Assembly (NCBI RefSeq): GCF_020509005.1
Contig: NC_063015.1
Location: 5,566,501-5,630,500 of the forward strand
Length of the DNA stretch: 64,000 nt
Reading direction: 5' to 3'
Origin: Fulvia fulva
Lineage: Eukaryota > Ascomycota > Dothideomycetes > Mycosphaerellales > Mycosphaerellaceae
Notes under the pieces: generated by a model
Seen by the model: only the letters and a program-made list of their open reading frames with translations
The model's database searches: none
What the model was told of the DNA's origin: nothing
In this document: positions 10,569-20,336 of the stretch, one piece after another
Position numbering within the stretch: the first letter of the stretch is position 1
How the letters are laid out: each line of letters starts with the position of its first letter
Translations under genes and position numbers: made by a program

Positions 10569-11964
10569 ATGACCTACTACGGCAATACCAAGGCGCGCAT
10601 TCTTGATTTCTACATCACCAGAGACGGCAAGCTTGCACGTTTCTCGGACTCAATCCCACTCGAAGATGTTCGTGCCGGCTACGCTTACAGAGCCTGGCTG
10701 GCGGAGAAGCAGCGCCGAGTCCAGCTATACAAGGCAATGCTGCAGCAGGACGACTACACTTTCGCCAACCGAGCCACCTGCCTTCCTGCTCATGTCGCAC
10801 TCTCTCCGTACCGCAAGTTCCCGAAGCTCTCCGACGAGCGCAAATATGCTAGCAACTACCCACCCACCAAAGTCACCTACAGCAAAGCCGGCTTTACCGA
10901 CCTCCCCGGCGAGCTCCGCAACAAAATCTACATCCTCGCCGGCACCGCCGGCCACATCTTCAAACTCCACACTTTCCTGGCCTCAGACTTCTGCAATGGA
11001 CGCCCCGAAGCCGCAGATCTCGCTCGAGAGCCCTTGGAGCAGTATCGCGAGAGGGTCCAGCAGATCTGCCCGTTGATGCGAGTGAGCAAGCGACTCAACG
11101 CTGAAGTAGCGTCTATGTTCTTCGGCGAGAATGAGTTCCGGTTCAGTAGGGGGCTTGGCTGGTTCTTCCTGGAGAGCTTTCTGCATGGGATCGGAAAGGT
11201 CAATGTGGGGAGAGTGAGAAAGATCGCTGTGTGTGATCACTGGGCCGCGAAGGATCCTAGGCTTGTTAACTCGGGAAGGTGGTACCGGGACATCGTGTTC
11301 GTCAGCAGACAGCGTGGGATGGTGGGGCTTAAGCACAATGGGGTAGGGGATGGAGGACGCGACGAGGCGGTTCAGCAGTGCGTGCGGATGCTGGAGGAAG
11401 GTGGAGTCCTCGCAGAGCTGAAGCTGATCCTTCCCGCCCGCTTCGATGTCCACAATCCTTTTGGGTTGAAGTTCGATGGGCCTAAGTTCCAGCACGGTGC
11501 TCCTAACATCAAACTCACCCATCTCGCGCCGCAGAACCATTACTGGGGGCCCAGCCCACTCAAGCCAGAAACCACTGAAACAATACACACGCTAAATTAT
11601 CCAGCACGCACCCCGAATTCTGGAAGCCAAATACCTCACCAGGCACCACGATTCTCGCGCATTCGCCAAGGCTCAAGCTTGGGAATACGAGGAGAAGTGG
11701 ATGGTGTACAGCAAGAGTCATTTCGAGGGAGATCCTGGCCACACGATGTACTGTCACGCACTTCCTCCACGACCGCCGTATAAAGATCGACCACCGGCAG
11801 TGCGGCAACATGTCGAAACGAGAGATGTGGCGGAGCGGGTGGTGATCACTTCGCACATTAATAGCAAGTTGGAGCGGAAGTGGACGAGTGGTCGTAGGGC
11901 AGAGGCTAGGCAGGAGTTACAGCAGAAGAGGGTAGCGGCATCGAAGGCGCGTCGAAGGTTATGA
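10569..11964 (+). CDS. Hypothetical protein with F-box-like LPGELRNKIY motif; frame shift near the 3' end
   Basis: The open frame 10569-11783 begins MTYYGNTKARILDF. It contains FTDLPGELRNKIYILA at about residues 110-125, the short F-box-like or 2EXR-like motif found at the head of many fungal hypothetical proteins, followed by a conserved-looking region to about residue 320. Beyond about 11570 this frame turns into low-quality sequence. The next frame becomes protein-like (ILEAKYLTRHHDSRAF, then ATG at 11701 and a basic, helical C-terminus to 11964). The true gene therefore probably ends at 11964, either through an unresolved short intron or a real frameshift around 11490-11600. I could not find a convincing donor/acceptor pair. 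A decayed relative lies at 16669-17226. The role is unknown. Confidence 0.65.
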
Positions 11965-13204
11965 AGGGGTTAGATCTCCTATGTAAGCATTCGTGTTGGC
12001 GGTGCTATCGCTTTTGAGTGCTATGACTGGTCGTTTGCGCGTTGGTCGATCTGAAGGATAGAGCTATGGCTTCACTCGCTAGCCGTTTTACAGCCTCCGT
12101 TACGTAGAGAAGGACAGGCTAGCCATGATTGAGAGCTCATTTATCATAAAGCCGAGTACTCATAGTAATACAAACACTACATACGTATTAAGCTCACCTG
12201 GGGTACATCGTCTGCAGATCGTAGCTCTATCATCTCGATACAAGTACATAGTAACAGACCAGTTAAGATGTTCTCATGCCAGCCAAGCGGCCCCTTCCAC
12301 GGACGAGATTCCCTCGAAACGATGCCTCTAGACGACGCTAACATTAACACGCAATCTATAGAGTTATTCTCCATCGACATGAGCCGGTGCTACACCACAA
12401 GTGCTGGAAAATTCATCGTATGACATTACCTCAAAACGGATCGGGGCAGAAGCGAATCATGCTCCGCCAAATATTATTAGCTCGACGAGGAACAAGCGCT
12501 AATGGAAGTACATCCGAATGATGCACTGGATAATGCACTAGATAATGCACTAGATAATGCACTAGATCATGGCACTAGACGATAACCTAAACACCCACCC
12601 ACACCCAAAAGGTCACTAGGGCCTACTGCACAACGCCCCCCCCCCAGGACTCGAGCGATAAGAACCACCCAAGTCACGCCGTGCAACAGACAAAGCAACA
12701 GCCTCTTCCGCCTCCACTAGCATCACGGGGGACAGCCCAACATTCATTTCATAGGTAGTACTTCTCCCTAGCCGCGTAGTCTCCGAGCCCGTAGCAGCAG
12801 CAGGTAGAGCTCGACGTCTGCGTGCCACTGTCACCACGCATAGTCCGAGCGAATGTATTCGTCAGCGTAGGTCAGTGTTGCACGAACTGGTTGCAAGCAT
12901 ACGCCGCCAGATCCCCGATGTGACTGCGAAGGGTGGGTAAGAGCCCTGGGAGCTTTGAATGCGGTCTGGAATCATATCATTCGGGTTACATGTTTGGATT
13001 ATCAGTCGGTCTCGAAGCACGAACGCCAGCCTCTCTATATAAACACCCCATCCGGCCTGCAGCAGGCGACCCAAGTGTCATGCCGATGAAGTGATTCTGG
13101 GTATCTCACCGTCCAATCCAAGCCGGAGACACCATGCATGCACAACCATTATGCCGTAATCGATCACGTCTGTCGTCAGATCATGCGTCCGTACGCAAGC
13201 AAGC
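11965..13204. other. Intergenic stretch with minisatellite
   Basis: No gene is supported. It contains the 12-bp minisatellite at 12521-12568, a C-run near 12637-12647 and a TATAAA-like site near 13036. The small ORFs on both strands have no recognisable features. Confidence 0.55.
12521..12568. repeat. 12-bp tandem minisatellite, about four copies
   Basis: Unit ATGCACTAGATA. The first copy differs at one base (ATGCACTGGATA), two copies are perfect, and the fourth ends in ATC. A degenerate fifth copy follows (ATGGCACTAGAC). Confidence 0.9.
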
Positions 13205-14564
13205 TCAGAGCAGAAGCGCACCAGCAACAACACCAATAACACCAGCAGCAGACCCAGCAAATGCCATGTTAGTCGGCATAGCCCCAGAGTCGCTGTTGAC
13301 AGTGATGCTCTGCAGATCCTGAGTAGCTTGGGCGACACGAACGCCAAAGCTGGTGGCGACGGAAGTGATAGCGGAGCCGCCGTCAGTTGGCGTGACGGTG
13401 GTAGTGTAGACGGACGATCCAGTGGTTGTGGCAGCACAGCCAGACCAGGTCGTCCATGGAGCGTCAGTCGACCATGGGCCGTCGGTCCAGCCTGGCAGGT
13501 GTCAGCATTATTCCGGCAAGCATGGGGGAGTATTACTGACCAGACCAAGTACTAGCAGGACATCCATCAGTCCCCCACCACGAAGTCCACGGCCCAGAAG
13601 TCCAAGCGCCATCGCTCGCCCAAGGCCCATTACCCCAACCCCGTCCACCAGGACCACCACGACCAAAGGGGCCATATCCACCATTACCACCTGGACCTCC
13701 CCAGCCCTCTGGACCGGGTCCGGTACCATTGCCGTTCCATGCGCTTACAGCCGGAGCCCAAGCTGGGTTGGTTGTCCAAGCCGTTGGCCAAACGGAGCCG
13801 CCCGGGAAGCCGTTAGCCTGGCACCAAGCGGCGTATGAAGAGAGGCCGGTGGGGAGTGGGTGTGCAGATGTGAAGGAGGACCATTGCGAGGGTGCAGTGG
13901 GCCAGGCTGGGATGGTGTTGGATGCAATCCATGCTGACCATTCGCTGGCAGCGGACGACCAAGCAGCGGTGTTTGAAGCGTAGGGGCCAAAGGGACCTCT
14001 CCCTGGACCGCCGCCAGGAGCGCAGCCGTGTTGTGATGCCCATGACTGCCACTCCGCCGATGCTGTGGGGAGGCCATTCGCGACTGCCCAGCTTGACCAC
14101 TCCGATGATGCTGTTGGCCAACCAGTCACGCCATTGGACCTCGCCCACGCACCCCACTGTCCTGGTGGTCCTCCGCGCCCTCCATGTCCTACTCCACCCG
14201 TAGGCTGGATCAACTTACCACTTGTCGCAGAGTACGACGCGAAAGGCGCTGCCGTGATGGTGGCACCAGCATTCGCGCAAAGCTGTACAATGGCCTGCTT
14301 GACATGGCTCTTCTCCGCATCGCTGCACGACGAGGCATCGACGCAGGTGTTCAGGGTGTTGAGGTTGTCGTTGCTATCGCAGAGGTTGTTGTAGTCGCTG
14401 TAGTCGGCATTGTTGTCGCGGCAGGCATCGACGCAGGATGGGAAGCCGCCGAATGGACCACTTTGACCAGCCCAGTTGCCACGGTCAGCACCGCTGGGGC
14501 CAGCCCATTGAGGACGTGCGGCGGCGAGGGCGATGAGGGCGGAGGCTGCGAGTGTGTGCTTCAT
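13205..14564 (-). CDS. Secreted Trp/Gly-rich protein, probably GPI-anchored
   Basis: Two exons: 14564-13541 and 13491-13205 on minus, with a 49-nt intron (donor GTCAGT, acceptor CCAG), giving 436 residues. The start MKHTLAASALIALAAA is a clear signal peptide, so this is preferred over the longer open frame upstream. Six cysteines at residues 44, 48, 62, 74, 80 and 96 form a compact disulphide-type module; the spacing does not fit the CFEM consensus. Residues about 140-340 are Gly/Ser/Trp-rich, with repeated (T/S)A-x-x-W-x-(S/A)W units. The second exon ends in a Thr/Ser-rich stretch and a hydrophobic tail (AGSAAGVIGVVAGALLL), as in GPI-anchored wall proteins. It is expected at the cell surface. 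A TATATA box lies about 50 bp upstream. No enzymatic motif is visible. Confidence 0.85.
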
Positions 14565-14611
14565 GGTTGCTGGGGTGTGAGTAGATGGCGCAGTGGAGGG
14601 ATGCGGGAGGG

Positions 14612-14620
14612 TAATATATA
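14612..14620 (-). promoter_or_regulatory. TATA-like box of the secreted-protein gene
   Basis: TAATATATA on the plus strand (TATATATTA on minus) lies about 50 bp upstream of the ATG at 14564. The position is close to the start codon, as is common in fungi. Inferred only from sequence. Confidence 0.45.
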
Positions 14621-16668
14621 TGGGAAACAGAAGAGAGGTTGGCTGGGGTGCGGGCGAAGGAAACGGCTGGAGCACAGGTCGGGCACGATGCTGATATAGC
14701 TAGCCATGCTCACCGTTGCACAGCGGCAGCTGCCACGCATCGTCTGCAGTGGACGCCAGCCAACATTGCTGGCCTCTTCGGAGAAGACGCGTCATGCCGG
14801 TACATGCACACCGGGGCAGCGACATGGGCGAGGCGTGAAGAAGGCGCGCAGGATGGCCGTGGCAGTCAAGGAGGCCGGGCGGCCTGCAGAGAGGCTGAAC
14901 ATCGATGGACAGACATGTGGTGAGAGAGGATGGAGGTGTGTCACCGTGTGTGTGAGAGAGCGGTGGCAGATTCAGGGTGCCCGCTGCGGCTCTCCACGCT
15001 CCCCAGCGCTTGTCCGAAGGCTTGCCATGCACGACATGATCCGACTGGGCATCACGCGTCATGTATGACGGACCATGTGTTGTAGAGGAAGACGCCGTTC
15101 GGCGGCAGATTGCGCCCGGGACTGTTTCTTGCCAAGACCGATCGATGCAGAGCTGAACATCTCCATCGCTCAGCTTTCCCCGGTGCGAGAGTGCGTTCCA
15201 TGATGCGAGGCAACACGGAGACGACCACCCCCTTGCTTGGGAGACACTGGTGGCAGCAGTACATCGGCACCGCGACCATGTTGCGGACACGGTAAGCGTT
15301 GAATGTGCGGTGAGGCTGAGTCTCGAGACAGTGTGCGATCCGCCATGCATCGGCGTCCACGGCTTGGTGATGTTGGCTGTCTGCTGTGCTGTATCGGAGC
15401 TGATGTTGTGACGATGCTGTCAGCCGCTCAGCGGTACCCAGGCACGGTCCCGTCACTCAACCCAGCGCAGCATGCATATGCCCCGCAGCCCTCATCTCAC
15501 CCACTGCCTTGCTGCCCTGACGTTGGTCTTTCCACGGCACATGCTTTCATCAGCCCTGCTACTGAAGCATACGCCGCCAATGCGCCTTCCTGCTTGGCAT
15601 ACCAGCTCTTCGAGTTCTGCAGTTGATGAAGCGACACACGGCTGTGTGAAGGCATGACATTTCCATGCCTGTACTGCCGGGAGTGTGATCGTCACACACT
15701 CATACCATCACCTGGTGTCGCGAGTGTCCAGCTCACGACGCTGGCAGTAGCCCATCGAAACGTGGCATACGAACGATTGACCGCGAAAAGCCCGAGTCGT
15801 GGCATCCCGCAATCAGTGCCCAGCGGCACGCGCCCTTCTCAGCATACACAAACTTTGGCGACATTGGGAGAGTGCCACGTTCTGACCAGAGTCGATCATT
15901 GACTGCTTGACACAGCGCCGCCAGCCTGTTGGAGGGGTGGGGTCGACCAGTCTACGCACTGTGCTTCTAATGCGCACCATGTCTCTTTCTCCATCTTTGG
16001 CCATGAAAGCAATAGCACCGGAGCTGTGTCCGTATTAAGGGCCAGCCAGAGCTCATGATATGTAGGCTGCAATGCGGCAAGGGCGAAATGGTGCAGATCA
16101 TGCGCCGCCGGGTTTCTGGCCATGCGGCGTGCACACCATCATTCCTTTGATCTGAAAATCCCAATCAAAGCTTTGGACTGTTTGCTTTGCACGGACATAC
16201 TTGGTGACGAGACCCGCCTAATCTCATCGGCCTGACGACAACTCTACACTGGTGTCCAAGAAACACTTTAGAAGCCTGTGCCCATCTTTCAAAAGTATAC
16301 ACAACAAGCACTGCAGCTAACATGAGCAGCAGAAGCGAAGTGCTGACGATGATCGCGCACGTGGGCTTTATGGTCCGTGCAGAAGACGGCGGTGCATCGT
16401 AGCATGTGATGATTTCTCGGCCTCGCCCGCTTTGCGTGTTCGAGCATGATTCTGCCTTGACTCCATCACACTGCTTTGACCAGCAGCACCTGACACCGTC
16501 CTCGAGCATAGTACGCCTTGCACGAAGATGGAGCCAGGATACTAAGTATCGCATTCCAGTGTTGCCAGTCCTTGGACCAATGCCCATCCACGAAACAGCA
16601 CCACCAGCAGAGGAGGCCGCCGTCGCCACGATATGCGACAGCATATGAACAGCCACCCATCTCACAAC
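14621..16668. other. Gene-poor 2-kb stretch
   Basis: Long open frames occur on both strands (for example 14700-15350 and 16165-17052 on minus). None shows a domain, a plausible start or coherent codon use, and several are mirror images of each other. I see no supportable gene. Confidence 0.5.
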
Positions 16669-17226
16669 ATGCGCACATTCTACTACGGCAACACAAATGC
16701 GCCAATCCTCGGCTTCTGTGTACATGCTCCGGGACGACGTAGCGATCCTCACGAGAGGCGGCCTCTTATCACCCGGTACACCAGCATACTGGAGAACAAC
16801 GACTACTCGCGAAGTCGTCCAGCAACCTGCGCAACCGCTCGTACCGCACTCGCCGACTATTAGAACTTTAGCAAGCTGTTCGGGGAGCGCAAGTATGCAC
16901 GCATGTACCCATTCAAGAGGCACTCGTCGTCCACGACCGGATTTATGGACCTTCCTGGCGAACTGCGGAACGAGATCTATGCTCTGGCAGGAGTAACTCA
17001 AGGCAACATCTTTGAGCTGCTTCCTCTCCCCGTTCCCTGCAATTGGATTCAAGGTCGCAAAGACGCCAGCGAGACGAAGACTGCGACGGGCAAGGAGAAA
17101 TGCGGAAAGGCGCGGGAGAAGGCTGCAGAGGCTGGTGAGGACGAGGAGGAGGGGGTGGAGAAGATTCGTAAGTACAAGGACGTGGCCGCGCCGTTGACTG
17201 AGTATGAGCGTGCTGCGGCCGAGTAG
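16669..17226 (+). pseudogene. Decayed, truncated paralogue of the 10569 gene
   Basis: The frame starts MRTFYYGNTNAPILGF, matching the N-terminus at 10569 (YYGNT-x-A-x-IL-x-F). It is stopped by TAG at 16861-16863 and resumes in the same frame as KLFGERKYARMYP...FMDLPGELRNEIYALAG, again matching the other gene (KLSDERKYASNYP...FTDLPGELRNKIYILAG). After residue 130 it becomes a Lys/Glu-rich stretch and ends at 17226, far short of the other copy. The middle of the N-terminal half is reduced and rearranged. It is probably an old duplicate, now non-functional. Confidence 0.75.
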
Positions 17227-18636
17227 ACTGCTGTGCGTCGCGGCACCAGGAGCTCGCAGTCACAGGAGAAACACGAAGCACAGACGACGAGGAAGATTAC
17301 AGGAGGCTTTGCGATGCTGGCAGAGGAAGGCTGAAGGCACGTAGCATGTGCAGACAATGCTGTATCGACGAACCAGTCACGTCTTGCTCAATGGCTGTCT
17401 CGACTGATTCTACTTACGGTTTCACAGTTGCAGGGTAAAGATAGTAAGCATCGCATCAGCTCTCTGAAAACTCTAATCAAGTCATCCTTCTCTAAATTAG
17501 ACAAATGCACGTTCTTAGTAGAGCGAGAGACTTCATAACAGTAGCACGCGAGATTTTCCAGCTCTTTGTCCAGCTTGTCAAGCTCATCACCCGTTCGTCC
17601 AACTGTGCGTCCCAGACGTTCGTCCAGCTCATCGACCAGCAAGCGGTCCAGCTCGGATGTACTTCCATTACCGCGGCGACCAGCGAACCAATTGCCTTCG
17701 TTTCTGGCGCAGGTCGCTCGAGAAGATTGGAGGTTTGTAGATGTTCGCCGAAGAAAAGGACAGACGCCGTGTCCCTTTGGAGTCTGCACGGGCTCTGAAT
17801 ACGTGAGTACCATGTCGCCGTCACAGAGCGGCATTCCAGTCAGGCACAGAGTCCAAGATTACCACCTGGCGCCAGCCTGGTGGCAGGTTCGATGGTTTGG
17901 TGTAATCATATGTGTATCATGTGCGTCCAATCAGTGATCGCGCGTCTGAAGCTCCACTGGTTCGAAGAGAACCATCTTCAAGGACGACAATGGTTTGCGG
18001 GCACCGGTGAGCAGGAACGTCTGCTTCGCACGGGTCGTGCGACCATGCGATTTGATGAGAAACAGTTGGATCCGAGGCAGACGGGAATATAGCTAGTCTT
18101 AAACTTCACCGAATGGGGAACCCATAGAGAGCATGTGACAGCTACGCACGGTAGCTGCTCGGTGACCGATCGTAGAGCATGTAACGTTTCGTGTTTCGCG
18201 AGACCTGTTAAATCTTCAAGGCGTATGAGGTTCGTAGATACACAACAGTGAGAATGCTTTCCTGGTGGCGTAATGTCGATAGTAGATGTACCGGGGCCTC
18301 GAAAGATGTCGCAGGCATCTGCGATGATCTCTATAGCTAGCAAAAAAATCAGATGGCACAGCTTAGTATGAGTATAGGGACTTCTCTTCGTTATGTTGTT
18401 CGACTACTACAGTTTGCGAGGTATCGTATACGCATCTCCCGCATCGTATGTCTATTAGTTGATATTTGTGAATAGAAGACCTAGCACATGATGTTCTGGT
18501 GTCAGTCATTCATTCGCTGGAAAGTGACAATAGATTGTCTTGGCACTTGTACTAACACACCCAACGCCTCATAACTTCGCCTTCTGCTACTTCCACGCTC
18601 CATCACCAGTCCGAAATTATCCATCCACGCGCAAAA
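17227..18636. other. Intergenic, one weak ORF
   Basis: The only candidate is 17388-17834 on minus (148 aa), which has a charged, heptad-like stretch (LDRLLVDELDERLG) that could form a coiled coil. It has no domain, and the complementary strand is open too. I do not annotate it as a gene. Confidence 0.45.
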
Positions 18637-19458
18637 ATGGAGAGTCAACCACCGCCTCCAACGCGCCCCTTCGACCCGACACCAAAACCAGGCTTCCCAG
18701 TGCTGCCAGCCCATATCGGCCGCAGCGCATACACCATCGGACGCGAACAAGCCATGATCGGAGGCGTTCCTCGAGCTGAGCTCCACGCTTCGATCATGCA
18801 AGACGCAGACAACTCGATGTACAGGTACAGGAAGATGCAGAAGCGCATTGAAGGTGTGTCCAGCCATCGCACGAGGCAAGAGAGACTCAGACTGACATTG
18901 ACAGACGAGCAGAAGAGTCGCGACGACGATGCAGATTCGGAAGACGGTCTGGACGACCTCGAAGAGCTGGAGCGCAGAATTGAGGCTGGAGACGAAGGCG
19001 ATGATCTAGAGGATATCGCCGCTTTCGAACGCGCTCCGACGCCACGCATGGCATCTCCAATGGAAGAAGGCATGGACTCAGCTGCCTCAGGACCGTCTCC
19101 ACCTCCTCGCATAGCCCCAGTCTCTCGCTTCCTGCCGAACCTCGACTTCTCAGGCGACGCATACGACCCTCGAGACTACGACGCGACGCCACAGTCGGAT
19201 GATGGATCTGATCGGACCGAGTGGGATGGAGAGCAGCAAGGTTCGAAAGATAAGGAGGCAAGCAAGAAGCGCAGCGCTGGAGCTTCAGATGCAGGACATG
19301 TGCCCAAGCGTAAGAAGAGGGCACCTCGCGGGTACAAGACTTTGAAGTCTGGCGAGGTTGTGCCATCGACTCGGAAGCGTAATCGAAAGGTGAAGGGGGA
19401 GGAGAAGGTGGTTGAAGAGGATAGCGTGATGAAGGATGCAGAGCAGGTTGAGGAGTAG
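18637..19458 (+). CDS. Acidic, disordered, nuclear-type hypothetical protein
   Basis: The frame is open from ATG 18637 to 19458. A 51-nt segment at 18854-18904 has a GTGTGT donor, a CTGAC branch and an ACAG acceptor. Its length is a multiple of three, so both spliced (256 aa) and unspliced (273 aa) forms are open. Splicing joins KRIE to DEQKSRDDD and is preferred. The N-terminus is Pro-rich, the middle very acidic (DDADSEDGLDDLEELE), and residues about 210-255 are basic (KRKKRAPRGYKTLK), consistent with a nuclear localisation signal and DNA/RNA contact. No catalytic motif is present. It may be a small chromatin- or ribosome-biogenesis-type protein; the function is unknown. Confidence 0.75.
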   Translation: MESQPPPPTRPFDPTPKPGFPVLPAHIGRSAYTIGREQAMIGGVPRAELHASIMQDADNSMYRYRKMQKRIEGVSSHRTRQERLRLTLTDEQKSRDDDADSEDGLDDLEELERRIEAGDEGDDLEDIAAFERAPTPRMASPMEEGMDSAASGPSPPPRIAPVSRFLPNLDFSGDAYDPRDYDATPQSDDGSDRTEWDGEQQGSKDKEASKKRSAGASDAGHVPKRKKRAPRGYKTLKSGEVVPSTRKRNRKVKGEEKVVEEDSVMKDAEQVEE

Positions 19459-19779
19459 GACGATACGATGGAGGTTGAGAGCTCGTAGGAAGGAGGTATA
19501 CTTCTAGTATGCGCGATGAGAGGTGTGGGATCCAGAAGGGCGATGGTTTTGGGCTGAGCAGCGGTGACGTCGAGACATCGCATTTCCTTGTAGCGTAGCA
19601 GCCTCGGGCAGCACCTTCAGCATGTACTACAACCACCCTACCATCGGCAGCCTCCCTAGGCAAGTTCTTTGCTCCTTTCATCACGGGGACACTATCTTAT
19701 GCCGCAGTCTCGTAGATGCAATGTACCTTGGTCATAAGGTCCTTGAAGTCGATGTAGTGATCAGCGTAGTAGTAGAAGA
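19459..19779. other. Short spacer
   Basis: 3' flank of the gene ending at 19458. No gene is seen. Confidence 0.5.
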
Positions 19780-20336
19780 TCAGCTTCTGGGGATTCCACT
19801 AGCACTCGACATCGAGGAATCTCCGTCTATCGGTGCAAGTGAGGCACACTCAACTAACAAGTACGCTTTGCGTTTGTAAGAAGCCGAGTTGCCAGGGTTG
19901 AAGTGGAAGTCATGTGCAGTGGGATGGATCTCGTACGAGGAGAAGTCATCGAAGCTCTCGTGGATCATGCCAGCAGAGCCTGGAAGGCCGTTGAATTGTT
20001 AGACGGTGCTGAGATCGCCAGTAGCAGCGCCATCAGCTGCAGTGAAGTCGAACTGCGGCTTGTTCTGGAGCTGCGGGTCGTTGATCTGGCCGAAGTCGTT
20101 GGTGGTGAAGGCGGCAGCATCTTGAGCCCGAAGTCGTGGACGAAACGCTTGTTGCTCACTGGACTCAGGTCAATGAAGCTTTTGCTTGGCATGGTGCCTT
20201 GCATGGTAGCTGCGGCGGCTGAAACTGGCTGTCCATCTTCTCCAAACATGGTGTTGCTCGTGGCGTTGGGTGTTGAGTGGCATCTCTGGGAGTTGGCAAC
20301 TTGATCGCGCCAGCCGAATCTTTCTCTCAAGTTCAT
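19780..20336 (-). pseudogene. Frameshifted gene remnant, family not recognised
   Basis: Reading on minus from 20336, one frame gives a protein-like sequence through MPSKSFIDLSPVSNKRFV and HDFGLKML. At about 20120 the sense jumps to the next frame: AAFTTNDFGQINDPQLQNKP, then QFDFTAADG. A TAA at about 20000 follows; the sense continues after it (QFNGLPGSAGMIHESFDDF, HPTAHDFHFNPG). One frameshift and one nonsense codon (one step from CAA) therefore break a formerly continuous protein. I do not recognise the family. An unrecognised intron could mimic the frameshift but not the stop. Confidence 0.5.

Noticed and set aside
14700..15350. 216-codon minus ORF
   Set aside because: Cys/His/Arg/Ser-rich out-of-frame composition and overlapping open frames on both strands; no motif.
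16165..17052. 295-codon ORF on minus
   Set aside because: It lies opposite the decayed copy at 16669-17226, has no domain or plausible start, and has the composition of an antisense shadow.
17388..17834. 148-codon minus ORF with a heptad-like stretch
   Set aside because: The opposite strand is equally open and no homology or gene signals are visible; the repetitive codons explain the coiled-coil look.
18645..19684. Long minus-strand ORFs opposite 18637-19458
   Set aside because: Ser/Arg/Pro-rich shadows of the acidic plus-strand gene.
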